Part shown: piece by piece, positions 10,485-19,640 of the stretch
How the letters are laid out: every line of letters begins with the position of its first letter
Position numbering within the stretch: position 1 is the stretch's first letter
Assembly (NCBI RefSeq): GCF_005405925.1
Contig: NZ_BJHV01000001.1
Span: 3,224,001-3,288,000 of the forward strand
Direction: 5' to 3'
DNA length: 64,000 nucleotides
DNA from: Streptomyces antimycoticus
GTDB lineage: Bacteria; Actinomycetota; Actinomycetes; Streptomycetales; Streptomycetaceae
Notes under the pieces: model-generated
Databases searched by the model: none
The model's input: the letters and a program-made list of their open reading frames with translations, nothing else
What the model was told of the DNA's origin: nothing
Program-made: the position numbers and the translations under genes

Positions 10485-10561
10485 GACCTGGGTCAACCCC
10501 GGGTTGATCCGGGTCGACCCAGGTCGACCTTCGCAGGGAAACCCGACACCTGCTGTCGGGT
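10485..10561. promoter_or_regulatory. Nested inverted repeats between divergent genes
   Basis: GACCTGGGTC (10485-10494) and GACCCAGGTC (10516-10525) form a 10-bp inverted repeat that encloses a smaller palindrome, AACCC-C-GGGTT (10495-10505). A separate repeat, ACCCGACA-N5-TGTCGGGT, spans 10541-10561. They lie between the SDR start (10454) and the DUF4240 start (10652). They look like operator sites, but no binding protein can be named. Confidence 0.55.
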
Positions 10562-10651
10562 ATGACGAAGCGGCCGCATCCGGCGCGTTCCGCGTGCGGG
10601 GGTGCGCGGGAGGGCCGATCCTGGTCCCGTGATGATGGACGAGGTCGCGTG

Positions 10652-11173
10652 ATGATGGACGAAACGGAGTTCTGGGGGCTGGTCGACAGCGCTCGGGAGG
10701 TCGCGGACGGTGACCCCGAGGAGCAGTCCGACCTGCTCGTCGACCAGCTGTCACAACTCGACCCCGACGCGGTGCTGGACTTCGCCCGGCACTTCGAGGC
10801 CCGCTCCAACCGGGCGTACCGCTGGGATGTGTGGGGCGCCGCCTGGGTGCTGCTCGGCGGGGTCAGCGACGACGCCTTCGAGGCGTTCCGCTTCTGGCTG
10901 ATCGGCCAGGGCCGGGAGATCTTCGAGGGCGCGCTGCACGATCCGGACGCGCTCGCCGACCTGCTCGAGGACTTCGATGAGCAGGTGGACGGCGACTGCG
11001 AGGACCTGGGGTACGCGGCGGACGAAGCGTACGAGCGGCTGACCGGGGCGCCCCTGCCGGAGCTGGGGATCTCCCCCGCGCCCCGGGAACCGGTCGGGGA
11101 GCCCCTGGACTTCGAGAGCGAGGCGGTGCTGGCGGCGCGGTATCCCCGGCTGTGGGAGCGCTTCAGGGGCTGA
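10652..11173 (+). CDS. DUF4240 domain protein
   Basis: Acidic cytosolic protein of 173 residues with no known activity. It starts MMDETEFWGLVD and carries the DUF4240-type core with aromatic-rich FEAFRFWLIGQGRE near the middle. GAGG at 10641-10644 precedes the ATG at 10652. Just upstream is a near-duplicate of the start region (GTGATGATGGACGA, at 10629) encoding a six-codon ORF, MMDEVA, whose TGA overlaps this ATG. It converges with the acetyltransferase gene. Confidence 0.85.
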   Translation: MMDETEFWGLVDSAREVADGDPEEQSDLLVDQLSQLDPDAVLDFARHFEARSNRAYRWDVWGAAWVLLGGVSDDAFEAFRFWLIGQGREIFEGALHDPDALADLLEDFDEQVDGDCEDLGYAADEAYERLTGAPLPELGISPAPREPVGEPLDFESEAVLAARYPRLWERFRG

Positions 11174-11198
11174 TCCTCACCAGCGCCTCCCCAGCGCC

Positions 11199-11784
11199 TC
11201 AGCGGTCCAGCGAGCGCCCCATCAGCACATCGTCCACGTACTCCCCCGCCAGCAGGAACTCCCCCGGCAGCACGCCTTCCACCGCGAACCCCTCCGACGC
11301 GTACAGCCGCCGCGCCGGGGTGTTGTGGCCCAGCACCCGCAGCGTGATGCGGGGTCGCGCCCTGCCGCCGCGCCTCCTCCTGCGCGGCACCGAGCAGCGC
11401 CCGCGCCACGCCCTTGCCCCGCGCCTGCTCGTCCACCGCGAGCCCCTGGATCTGGCGGACATGCGCGTTGCAGGCCAGCGGGGTCGACGGCACGAGCCGT
11501 ATATAGCCGACGGGGCATCCGCCGAGTTCGGCCACGAGGATGTGCTCGACGCGGTTGTGCTGGGTGAAGAAGGGGTCGTACGGCGGCTGCGGCTTCGGCT
11601 GCACGGAATGCAGCACCGACCAGGTGCTGCGGTCCAGCTCGGCCAGCGCCGTCTCGTCGTCGATCACGGCGGGCCGGATGATCAGCTCGGGCCGCTGGGA
11701 CGCCTGGGGTCGGCCGGAGGGCAGGGGCAAGCCGGACCCCTGAGGCAAGCCGGAAGGCTGGGGCGGGCCGGAAGGCTGGGACAT
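11199..11784 (-). CDS. GNAT acetyltransferase, one frameshift
   Basis: Acetyl-CoA-dependent N-acetyltransferase of about 194 residues when restored; the acceptor is unknown. An N-terminal tail of PSG-L/R-PQ repeats precedes the GNAT fold. The acetyl-CoA loop is present (VDEQARGKGVARALL, matching Q/RxxGxG/A). The frame breaks at 11351-11354, where a four-G run (plus strand) appears to hold one base too many; beyond it the C-terminal strand ITLRVLGHNTPARRLY continues in another frame to the stop at 11199. It is divergent from the epimerase gene at 11852. Confidence 0.82.
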
Positions 11785-11851
11785 GCGAGTCACTGTGCCA
11801 CGCCCGCCTGTTGTCCGACATCCCTCCCGTGATCGAGGGCAGGATGGGGCC

Positions 11852-12741
11852 ATGCGTATCGCGGTCACCGGCTCCTCAGGGCTCATCGGCACGGCACTCG
11901 TCCGCTCGCTGCACGAGGACGGCCACCAGGTGGTGCGCCTGGTGCGGCGTCCGCCACGTGCGCAGGACGAGGTCGAGTGGGACCCGAAGCGGGAGTGGGT
12001 GGACACCAAGGGGCTGATGGGCTGTGAGGCCGTGGTCCATCTCGCGGGCGCGGGCGTCGGCGACCGGCGCTGGACCGACGCGTACAAGAAGGAGATCCGG
12101 GACAGCCGGGTGCTGGGCACCGCCGCCCTCGCCGAGGCGATCGCCTCGCTGGACGCCCCGCCACGGGTGCTGGTGAGCGGAAGCGCGGTCGGGTTCTACG
12201 GTGACACCGGGGAGCGCGCGGTCGATGAGAGTGCGCCCCCGGCCACGGTTTTCTCCCGGATCTCTGCCAGGACTGGGAGGAGGCGGCGGCCGCGGCGCAG
12301 GAGGCGGGCGTCCGTACGGTCTTCACCCGGACCGGGCTGGTGATCTCCTCCGAGGGCGGGGCGTGGGGGCGGCTCTTCCCGTTGTTCAAGCTGGGCCTCG
12401 GCGGGCGGATGGGCAGCGGCCGGCAGTACTGGAGCTTTATCTCGCTGCGGGACCATGTCGCCGCACTGCGCCACATCCTCGACACGCCCGAGCTCACCGG
12501 CCCGGTCAACCTCACCGCACCGGCGCCGGTCACCAACCGCGAGATCACGGCGGCCATGGGCCGCGTGCTGCGCCGTCCCACGCTCTTCACGGTCCCCGCG
12601 CCCGCGCTGCGGATCGCCCTGGGCGAGATGTCCGGCGAAGTCCTCGGCAGCGTCCGGGCCATCCCCCGCCGCCTCCTGGACTCCGGCTTCACCTTCACCC
12701 ACCCGCATGTGGACGAGGCCATCAAGGCGGCGCTGCCGTAG
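11852..12741 (+). CDS. TIGR01777-family NAD-binding epimerase, one frameshift
   Basis: Member of the SDR39U1/YfcH-like family of extended SDRs, restored to about 296 residues. The N-terminal Rossmann motif is VTGSSGLIG. The middle carries VVHLAGAG and SGSAVGFYGDTG, which contains the family tyrosine. The C-terminal part has the FISLRDHVAALRHIL segment and a DUF1731-like tail. One base is missing in the C run at 12236-12240; downstream of it, G-H-G-F-L-P-D-L-C-Q-D-W continues in the next frame. The substrate is not known for this family. A strong terminator follows. Confidence 0.88.
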
Positions 12742-12826
12742 GAGGGTTGGCGCCCCCTTGGCGCCCCTCGCACTCCCCCGGTCGCGCATCACTCGATGAC
12801 GTGTGCGACCGGTGTGCGCCCGTGCC

Positions 12827-12858
12827 CGGTCGATGCGCGTCTGGCATCGACCGTTTTT
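12827..12858 (+). terminator. Rho-independent terminator
   Basis: A perfect 10-bp stem, CGGTCGATGC (12827-12836) with GCATCGACCG (12844-12853), 7-base loop, is followed by TTTTTG. It ends the epimerase transcript ahead of the FAD oxidoreductase gene. Confidence 0.85.
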
Positions 12859-12968
12859 GTCCGTACTGTCAAGACCGTCTCGCGAGCCGTCACGCGGGAA
12901 CCACGTATCCGGGCCGCCGGCCGGGGCAGCAGCCCCTGTGACGGACGCACCGACCTCGGGGAGGACAC

Positions 12969-14310
12969 GTGCTCAAGCGCGCGCACCGCACGGATGTCGT
13001 CATCGTCGGCGCCGGGCTCGCGGGGCTGGCCGCGGCTCATCGGCTGACCGACGCGGGAGTGGCGGTCACGGTGCTCGAGGCCGCGCCCCACGTGGGCGGA
13101 CGGATGACGACCGACAGCGTCGACGGCTTCCGGCTGGACCGTACCGGTCACCTGATGAACACCTCCTTCCCGGAGTTGCGGCGCACTCCGGGACTCGGCG
13201 CCCTCGCCCTGCGCCCCTTCGCCCAGGGGGTGCTGGTCCACAACGAGGGGCGTACGCACCGGGTGGACACCCCCGGAGCATGAGGGGCGCATTCACCTCG
13301 GCACGCGCCCTCGCCAACGCCGCCCGCGCGCCGCTCGGCAGCGGGCTCGACCAGGCCCGACTCGGTGCCGCGCTCGGCAGGCTCGCCGCCCTGCCCGCGG
13401 ACCGCCTGCTCGCCCGCCCCGACCGGCCGGTCTCCGAGACCCTGGGGGGCGGGGCCTACCTGCTCGTACGGTCGAGGGGGTGCTGCGTCCGCTGCTCGTC
13501 TCGCTGCTGAGCGACCCGGACCTCACCACCTCCAGCCGCTGCGCCGACCTCGCGCTGCGCGGCTACGCACGCGGCCGCCTCTGCCTTCCGGCGGGCGGCG
13601 CGTCCACCGTCCCCGAGCTGCTCGCGGCCGCGCTGCCGCCGGGGACGGTCCGTACGGGCGTCCGGGCCGTATCGGCCTCCACCACCGCCGTCGCCACCGC
13701 CGAACACGGCGAGATCGGCTGCCGTGCGGTGCTGGTGGCCACCGGTGCGCATGACGCGGCCGAACTCCTGCCCGGGCTGCGGGTACCGGCCTTCCACCCG
13801 GTGACCGTGATGCACCACACCGCCGACCGGCCGCCGCTGCGCGAACCCGCGCTGATACTCGCGGCGGGCGGCCGGGGCCCGGTCGCCCACACCATGGTGG
13901 CCAGCGAGGTCGACCCCTCCCGCACCCCGCCCGGAAGGGTGCTGATCACCTCCACGGTGCTGGGCGCCTCCGCCGCCCTGCCCGCCGCCGAGCTCGACCG
14001 GGCCGTCAGGGCCCAACTGGCGGCGGTGTACGGCACGTCGACCGCGGGCTGGGAACTGCTGGCCACGCACCACGACCCGTACGCGGTCCCGGCCATGCCC
14101 GCCCCGCACGACCCGCGCCGCCCGGTGCGGCTGCTGTCGGGGCTGTACGTCTGCGGCGACCACCGGGACTCCAGCACGGTGCAAGGCGCCCTGGCCTCCG
14201 GCCGCCGGGCGGCCCGAGCGGTCCTCAGCGACTTCGGCGCCCCACCGGACGCCGGATCCGACACGAACGCCGGCAACGCGGGCACCGGATCCGTCCCCGC
14301 GGCGGCCTGA
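12969..14310 (+). CDS. FAD-dependent amine-oxidase-fold oxidoreductase, two frameshifts
   Basis: Flavoprotein of about 447 residues when restored, similar to phytoene desaturase/protoporphyrinogen oxidase-type proteins; the substrate is unknown. The N-terminal dinucleotide motif is VVIVGAGLAGLAAAHRL, followed by GGRM. The C-terminal FAD-contact region is GLYVCGDHRDSSTVQGALASG. GGGGAGG at 12958-12964 supports the GTG at 12969. One base is missing in the C run 13270-13274 and another in the G run 13444-13449, so three frames are read in turn. All expected regions are present, favouring sequence error over decay. Confidence 0.85.
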
Positions 14311-14369
14311 GCGGCGGCATGCGCGTCGGGACAGGGCGCGGCTGAGGCTCAGGCCCCGGTTACGCGGCC

Positions 14370-14507
14370 CGGGGCTCGGGGTCTGGGGTCCGGGGCCGGG
14401 GTCCGGGGTCCGGGGTCCGGGGCCGGGGGTCCGGGGTCCGGGGCCGGGGGTCCGGGGTCCGGGGCCGGGGGTCCGGGGTCCGGGGCCGGGGGTCCGGGGT
14501 CCGGGGC
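14370..14507. repeat. G-rich heptamer repeat tract
   Basis: About 20 tandem heptamers based on GGGGTCC or GGGGCCG, partly organised as 21-bp triplets. One strand carries runs of four or five G every seven bases, a strong G-quadruplex pattern. It lies in the gap after the FAD oxidoreductase gene. Confidence 0.85.
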
Positions 14508-15037
14508 CCGCGGCAACGGGCACCCGCGGCTACGGCGGCCTGACCCGCGACACCCTGCGGCGCAGGACGGCTGAGCTCAGGCCCCGGTCACGCGACCCGC
14601 GACCCGGGGCAACGGGCACCCGCGGCTACGGCGGCCTGACCCACGACACCCTGCAGCGCAGAACGGCTGAGACCCAGCCCCCGGTCACGCGACCCGCGAC
14701 CCGCCGCCCGGAGCAAAGCAGGCACCCGCGGCCACAGTTGCCCGACCCGCGAGAGATCCCGCGGTGCCCAGCCACTGAGGCCGAGGCTCCCGTTACGGCT
14801 CGCGGCAGAGTGGAGACCGGCACCCGCGCCACGGCGGCCTGACCGGCGCGCCCCCTGGGGTGCACGGCAGGCCCGCTGGGCGCAGGCCCCGGTTCGGCTC
14901 GCGGCCCGGGCGCCGGCACCCGCCACCTCGACTGCCGCACGAACTGGGGCCGGGGCCGGCTCACCCCCGGTGCGGCGCCGACGAGCGCGTGCCGCTCGAC
15001 GGCCCGCGCCTCGACGGCCGCGTCCCTGACGTACGCG
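14508..15037. repeat. Intergenic region with 96-bp direct repeats
   Basis: Two close copies of a 96-bp unit occupy 14512-14607 and 14608-14703. Weaker copies of parts of it (GGCACCCGCG, GCGGCCTGAC, GGCCCCGGT words) continue to about 14950, and a partial copy precedes the G-rich tract at about 14330-14370. I see no convincing gene here. Confidence 0.75.
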
Positions 15038-15490
15038 TCAAGGCGCCCCAGTGGCAGAGGCGTTGGGCGCCGCGCGGGCGGCGTGCCCCGACACCGCCGC
15101 CAGCAGCGCGCCTCCCAGGAAGCATCCGGCCACGATCACGGCGGACAGCCGCATCCCGGCGTAGAGGCGGAGCTCGCGGACGCCGCGGCGAGCGTTCCGA
15201 ACAGCGCCGCGCCGATGGCGCTGCCCAGTTGCCGCGCCGCGTTGAACGCGCCCGACGCCGCGCCGCGCACCTCGTACGGCGCGGCCTCCATCGCCGCGAT
15301 CGTCGCCGACGGCATGGTGAACGAGGTACCGAACCCGACCAGCAACAGCGGCACGACCAGCAGCGCATACGACGTATGCGGCCCCACGGCCGCCCAGCCG
15401 AGCAACCCCACCGCCCCGGTCAACAGCCCAACCACGGCCGGGACATGGGTGCCCACCCCGCCCGGCCCCGCCCGGCCGGGCCCGAAGCGC
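15038..15490 (-). pseudogene. C-terminal remnant of a DHA2-type MFS exporter
   Basis: Only the last 150 or so residues of a drug/proton antiporter remain. Visible pieces are a transmembrane segment with GLLTGAVGLLG, a hydrophobic segment VVPLLLVGFGTSF, the conserved QLGSAIGAALFGTLA, and, in another frame, a last helix (SAVIVAGCFLGGALLAAV). The N-terminal two thirds are absent from the upstream sequence, and the frame shifts near 15180. It is divergent from the ArsR-type regulator, which probably once controlled it. Unlike the other split genes here, this one has lost most of its length. Confidence 0.8.
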
Positions 15491-15591
15491 GCAGCGCAAG
15501 GCCGTGCTACGGGCCGTATCGCCGAGGTGCGCGCGGGGCGTCCGTCCACACTTCGTCCGCTGCCGAAGCGACCCCGACCTACGCTGGACGC

Positions 15592-16353
15592 ATGGCCACC
15601 ACCACGGATGCCCGTGACGCCGACATCGCCCGCGCGGCCGCCGCGATCGCCGATCCGTCTCGCGCCCGCGTCCTGCAGGCGCTGTTGGAGGGCCGTGCCC
15701 TGCCCGCGAGCGTGCTGGCCACCGAGGCCGGGGTCAGCGCCTCCACGGTGAGCGGGCATCTGGCCAAGTTGCTGGAGGCCGGGGTGGTGCGGGTCGAGCC
15801 GCACGGGCGGCACCGCTACTACCGACTGACCGGCCCCGCCGTGGGCGAGGCCCTCGAGGCGCTGGCCCGGATCGCCCCGCCACTGCCGGTCACCTCGCTC
15901 CGCCAGAGCACCCACGCACACGCTCTACGCCGGGCGCGTACCTGCTACGACCATGTCGCGGGCGCCCTCGGAGTGGCCCTGATGGCAGCGCTGCTGGAAC
16001 GCGGGGTCCTGGAGGGCGGCGACGGACGCTTCCACCCCGAGGCGACGGAGAGCGACCGGCTCTCCGCCCCGGGCAACGACACCACGTACCGGCTGACGGA
16101 CCCGGGGCGCGCGGAGCTGGCGGCGTTCGGCGTGGACGCGGACGGGCTCCCCGCACGCCGCCCGCTCATCCGCTACTGCGTGGACTGGACCGAGCAGCGC
16201 CACCATCTGGCCGGGGCGCTGGGGGCCGCCCTGACGGGCCGACTGTTCGCGCTGGACTGGATCCGCCGTGGCAGCCGCCGCCGCGTGATCCACCTGACCG
16301 ACGAGGGCCGCACCGGCCTGGAGCGCACCTTCGGCATCGTCGTGGACGCCTGA
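15592..16353 (+). CDS. ArsR-type winged-helix regulator
   Basis: Transcription factor of 253 residues. The ArsR/SmtB HTH occupies residues 10-85 (IADPSRARVLQALL, ASTVSGHLAKLLEAG, RHRYYRLTG). A longer C-terminal region of unknown function contains YCVDWTEQRHHLAGALG, which is common in actinobacterial ArsR proteins linked to MFS exporters. The ATG at 15592 is the first codon where homology starts. It is divergent from the MFS remnant, so it may now lack its original target. Confidence 0.88.
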   Translation: MATTTDARDADIARAAAAIADPSRARVLQALLEGRALPASVLATEAGVSASTVSGHLAKLLEAGVVRVEPHGRHRYYRLTGPAVGEALEALARIAPPLPVTSLRQSTHAHALRRARTCYDHVAGALGVALMAALLERGVLEGGDGRFHPEATESDRLSAPGNDTTYRLTDPGRAELAAFGVDADGLPARRPLIRYCVDWTEQRHHLAGALGAALTGRLFALDWIRRGSRRRVIHLTDEGRTGLERTFGIVVDA

Positions 16354-16628
16354 ACACACCCCGCCCAGGCAGCGTCTGACCGCTGACCACACCTCGCCCG
16401 GGCCCCATCCGCGCGCCCAGACGCGCGCCTCGCCACCTGTGCAGCGACGCCCCGCCCTGCGGGCCCCGCACCCCGCCACGCGAGCGGCGACCGCCCCGCG
16501 CCGCAGCCCCGCGCCCCGCCACCTGATCAGCCACCCTCCCCCCTGCGCCCTCGCGCCCCGCCCCCGCCCCCGCCACCTGAGCCAGCGCCATCCCGCCCCC
16601 GCGCCCCCGCACCCCTCCCACCCCCGCC
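16354..16628. other. C-rich convergent intergenic region
   Basis: About 275 bases between two convergent genes. The segment 16440-16625 is a C-rich simple-sequence tract (repeated CGCCCC, CCCCGCC) with almost no T. No gene or clear terminator hairpin was seen. Confidence 0.55.
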
Positions 16629-18305
16629 CTACCCCAGCGCCGCCACCCGCTCTCGGTAGCCCCGGGCCGGGGCCGCGTCCCGGTAGGGCTCCAGGCGGCG
16701 CTCGAAGTCCCGTACGTACTCCACCGCCCGCACCGACCGCATTTCCGAAGCCTGCTGGGCCGCCTCCGCCGCCAGCTGGCATGCCTGTTCCAGCTCGCCG
16801 AGGCCCAACCGCGCGCTCGCCAGCACCACCCGGCAGAACAGCCGGCTGCGCGCGAAACCGGCGCCGTGGAGCTGCAGGGAGCGCTCCGCGTGCTGGGCGG
16901 CGGCCCGGTACTGCTGCAGATCGCGGTGGCAGTGGCCGAACTCGTCGGCCAGTTGCGCCTCGTCGAAGAGCCGTGCCCAGTACGGCACCTCGTCCCCCGG
17001 CCGGGCCGTCTCCAGCGCCCGCTCGGCGCGGGCGAGCGAGGCGGTGCACGCGCGCACCTCGCCCAGGACGCCATGGCCGCGCGCCTCGATCGCGTGCAGC
17101 AGCGACTGCAGCACCGGCGGGGCCCCGCCGCCGACTCCCTGCTGGGCCACCCGGGCCAGCTGCACGGCCTCCCGCCCGTGGCCGAGATAGACGGCCTGGC
17201 GGCTCATCGTCACCAGCACATAGCTGCCGTACGTGCGGTCCCCGGCCGCCTGCGCCAGCCGTAGCGCCTGGACGAAGTAGCGCTGCGCCAGACCGTGGGC
17301 GGCGATGTCGAACGAGGTCCATCCGGCCAGCCGGGTCAGATCGGCGACCGCACCGAACAGCCGCCGCCCGGTCGCCTCGTTGTACGAGCCGCGCAGCATC
17401 GGCTCGCCCTCGTGCTCGAGATAGCGCACCAGGGCCTGGCGGGCGTGGCCGCCGCCGTACGTCTGGTCCAGCGCCGCGAACAGCTCGCCGACCGAGCGCA
17501 GGGCCGCGATGTCGCCGGAGGTCACCCGGTAGCCCGGTGCGCGCCGGTCGCGGTCGTGCCGGCGCTGACGGGGCAGCGGCGCCCGCCCCTGGGCGCCGTG
17601 AGCACCATGAGCGCCGTGAGCACCATGAGCGCCGTGGGCGACGTGGGCGCCCTGCGCGCCCTGAGGGCCGTGCGCGCCCTGGATGGCCGTACGCCCCGGT
17701 GCCGCCCCGGCCGGGCCCCCCGCCCGGCCGCCCTGCGCGGGCAGCCGCCCGGCCGCGGCCCCGGCCCCGGTACCGACCCCCGCCCCGGCCCCGGGCCCCG
17801 TCCCGGCTCCCACGGCCGCCCCCGCCGGGACGCCGCCCGCCGGTGGCTCACCGCGCGCCACCCGGTCGTCGGGCCGCCCGATCAGCCAGTCACGGCTCGG
17901 GACGACCAGCCCCGCCGGGGTGAAGGCGATCTTCCGCAGCTCCGCATGGCTTCCGGAGTCCTTCCGCCACAGCCCGCTGACGATGTCCACCGCCTCCTGC
18001 GGGGTGGCGGCGAACTCCAGCCCCGCGTAGACGGGCGCACAGGCGTCCAGGCCCAGGTCCTGGGCGGTCAGCCGACGCCCTAACCGCCGGGTGAACACCT
18101 CGGCGATCAGCGCCGGGGTGGTGCCGCGTGGCTGCTGTCCGCGCAGCCACCGCGTCACCGATGTCTTGTCGTACCGCAAGTCCAGACCGTGCTCCAGCCC
18201 GAGCTGGTCCACCCGCCGGGCGAGCCCAGCGTTGGAGAAGCCAGCCTCGGCGATGAGCGCGGCGAGCTGACGATTGGGAATGCGCTGCGGGGGTCGTTCC
18301 GTCAT
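16629..18305 (-). CDS. NsdA/NsdB-like HTH-TPR regulator with collagen-like insert
   Basis: Predicted regulator of 558 residues, resembling the Streptomyces NsdA/NsdB group of negative regulators of development and antibiotic production. The N-terminus (PNRQLAALIAEAGFSNAGLA through SVTRWLRGQ) forms an HTH. A low-complexity middle contains a run of G-A-H/Q triplets encoded near 17585-17700. The C-terminal half has TPR-like helical repeats (HGREAVQLARVAQQG, YRAAAQHAERSLQLHG, ELEQACQLAAEAAQQ). I chose the ATG at 18305 (MTERPPQRIP); the frame is open to 18437. It is divergent from lipB, 205 bases away. The link to NsdA is by resemblance only. Confidence 0.78.
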   Translation of the reverse strand: MTERPPQRIPNRQLAALIAEAGFSNAGLARRVDQLGLEHGLDLRYDKTSVTRWLRGQQPRGTTPALIAEVFTRRLGRRLTAQDLGLDACAPVYAGLEFAATPQEAVDIVSGLWRKDSGSHAELRKIAFTPAGLVVPSRDWLIGRPDDRVARGEPPAGGVPAGAAVGAGTGPGAGAGVGTGAGAAAGRLPAQGGRAGGPAGAAPGRTAIQGAHGPQGAQGAHVAHGAHGAHGAHGAHGAQGRAPLPRQRRHDRDRRAPGYRVTSGDIAALRSVGELFAALDQTYGGGHARQALVRYLEHEGEPMLRGSYNEATGRRLFGAVADLTRLAGWTSFDIAAHGLAQRYFVQALRLAQAAGDRTYGSYVLVTMSRQAVYLGHGREAVQLARVAQQGVGGGAPPVLQSLLHAIEARGHGVLGEVRACTASLARAERALETARPGDEVPYWARLFDEAQLADEFGHCHRDLQQYRAAAQHAERSLQLHGAGFARSRLFCRVVLASARLGLGELEQACQLAAEAAQQASEMRSVRAVEYVRDFERRLEPYRDAAPARGYRERVAALG

Positions 18306-18509
18306 CAGCTTGCCGGTCTCCCTGATCGCTCTGTGGAACGGCGCGAATGTAACTGCCGCTAGAGGGCTGATCGCGGCCGTCGGGCGGCATTCATCCGATC
18401 GTGTGAGAACGGGCCGGGTGAGGACGTAAGGGGACACGGTCGTACAGTGGCGGGGGCGCCGCCGCGAGGCTCCGCCCCCAATCGCACGTGGGCCGAGAAG
18501 GAGCTTGCC

Positions 18510-19334
18510 GTGACCGCCGTGACCATTGCTTCGCCGGGGTCGGTCCCCGGTTCACCGGCACTGCGCTATGTCCACCTGGGCTTCGGCGCGGACGCCGTGG
18601 ACTACGAGGAGGCGTGGCAGGAGCAGCGCCGGGTGCACGCCGCCCGCTTCGCGGACGAGATTCCCGACACCTGCCTCATGCTGGAGCACCCCCCGGTCTA
18701 CACGGCGGGCCGGCGCACGGCCGACAGCGAGCGCCCCCTGGACGGCACCCCGGTGGTGGACGTGGACCGCGGCGGCAAGATCACCTGGCATGGCCCGGGC
18801 CAGCTCGTCGGCTATCCGATCCTCAAGCTGCCGCGCCCGGTGGACGTCATCGCGCATGTCCGCCGCCTGGAGGAGGCGCTGCTGCGCACCTGCGCGGAGT
18901 TCGGCGTGGAGACGACCCGGGTGGAGGGCCGCAGCGGGGTGTGGGTGCTGGGCGACCCGGTGGACCAGCGCCCCGCGCTCGGCGGGCTGAAGCTGGACTT
19001 CGACCCGCGGCTGGAGGACGAGGAGTTCGACGCGCGGCTGAACGGGCCGGAGTACGCCCCGTCCAACGCCGGGCAGCGCCGTGAGGACCGCAAGCTGGCC
19101 GCCATCGGGGTGCGGATCGCCAAGGGCGTGACGATGCACGGCTTCTCGCTCAACTGCAATCCGGACAACACCTGGTTCGACCGGATCGTGCCGTGCGGTA
19201 TCCGGGACGCGGGTGTGACCTCGCTCTCGGAGGAGCTGGGCCGGGATGTGCCGATCTCCGAGGTGCTGCCGGTCGTCGAGCGGCATCTGCGGGACGTCCT
19301 GGAGTCCTCCGTCCCGCTGCCGCGGGCGGTCTGA
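18510..19334 (+). CDS. lipB: Octanoyl-[ACP]:protein N-octanoyltransferase
   Basis: Transfers octanoyl groups from acyl carrier protein to lipoyl domains, the first step of lipoate formation. The 274-residue protein has the LipB signature [17 protein letters not shown] and the catalytic lysine/cysteine region with ALGGLKLDF and LNCNPDN...VPCGI. AAGGAG at 18498-18503 sits six bases before the GTG at 18510. A roughly 20-residue insertion after the GGLK-like motif ([15 protein letters not shown]) is unusual for LipB. lipA follows 306 bases downstream. The sucB-encoded E2 in this window has two lipoyl domains that would be substrates. Confidence 0.95.
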   Translation: MTAVTIASPGSVPGSPALRYVHLGFGADAVDYEEAWQEQRRVHAARFADEIPDTCLMLEHPPVYTAGRRTADSERPLDGTPVVDVDRGGKITWHGPGQLVGYPILKLPRPVDVIAHVRRLEEALLRTCAEFGVETTRVEGRSGVWVLGDPVDQRPALGGLKLDFDPRLEDEEFDARLNGPEYAPSNAGQRREDRKLAAIGVRIAKGVTMHGFSLNCNPDNTWFDRIVPCGIRDAGVTSLSEELGRDVPISEVLPVVERHLRDVLESSVPLPRAV

Positions 19335-19408
19335 CCCTCCCGGACCGGGCCCCACTCGTCGGGCGCCACCGGTCGGGCCCCACCCGTCGGGGCCCACCGG
19401 CCCGGCCT

Positions 19409-19501
19409 TTCCGGGTCCGGCGCTCCGGAAATGCGCCCGTTCCCGGTCCGGCGCTCCGGCATCGCGGCCCTTCCGGGTCCGGCCCGTCCGGGAATGCGCC
19501 C
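19409..19501. repeat. Three tandem 31-bp repeats between lipB and lipA
   Basis: Three adjacent diverged 31-bp units (19409-19439, 19440-19470, 19471-19501), each beginning with a form of TTCCGGGTCCGGC and ending near GCGCCC or GCGGCCC. The same gap begins with GTCGGGSCCCACC-like repeats (19360-19400). No gene is seen between 19335 and 19640. Confidence 0.75.
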
Positions 19502-19640
19502 TCGCCCCTATCGGTTGCCCTGGACGTAAATGCGTACGAACCACGGGCGTACTCTGGTGACCGCCGACGATTCGAAAGCCCGCCGGCAAACTCGCCACGC
19601 CGAGCCGCCAAGCAGAGCCAAGCAAAGAGGAGTGCCGGAC

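Noticed and set aside
13456-14523. Minus-strand frame with PGPRTPG repeats
   Set aside because: It combines the heptamer array with the antisense of the FAD oxidoreductase gene; no start site and no recognisable domain.
16439-17923. Plus-strand Pro/Arg-rich frame over the NsdA-like gene
   Set aside because: Composition is that of a GC-rich shadow frame; the minus-strand gene has clear domains.
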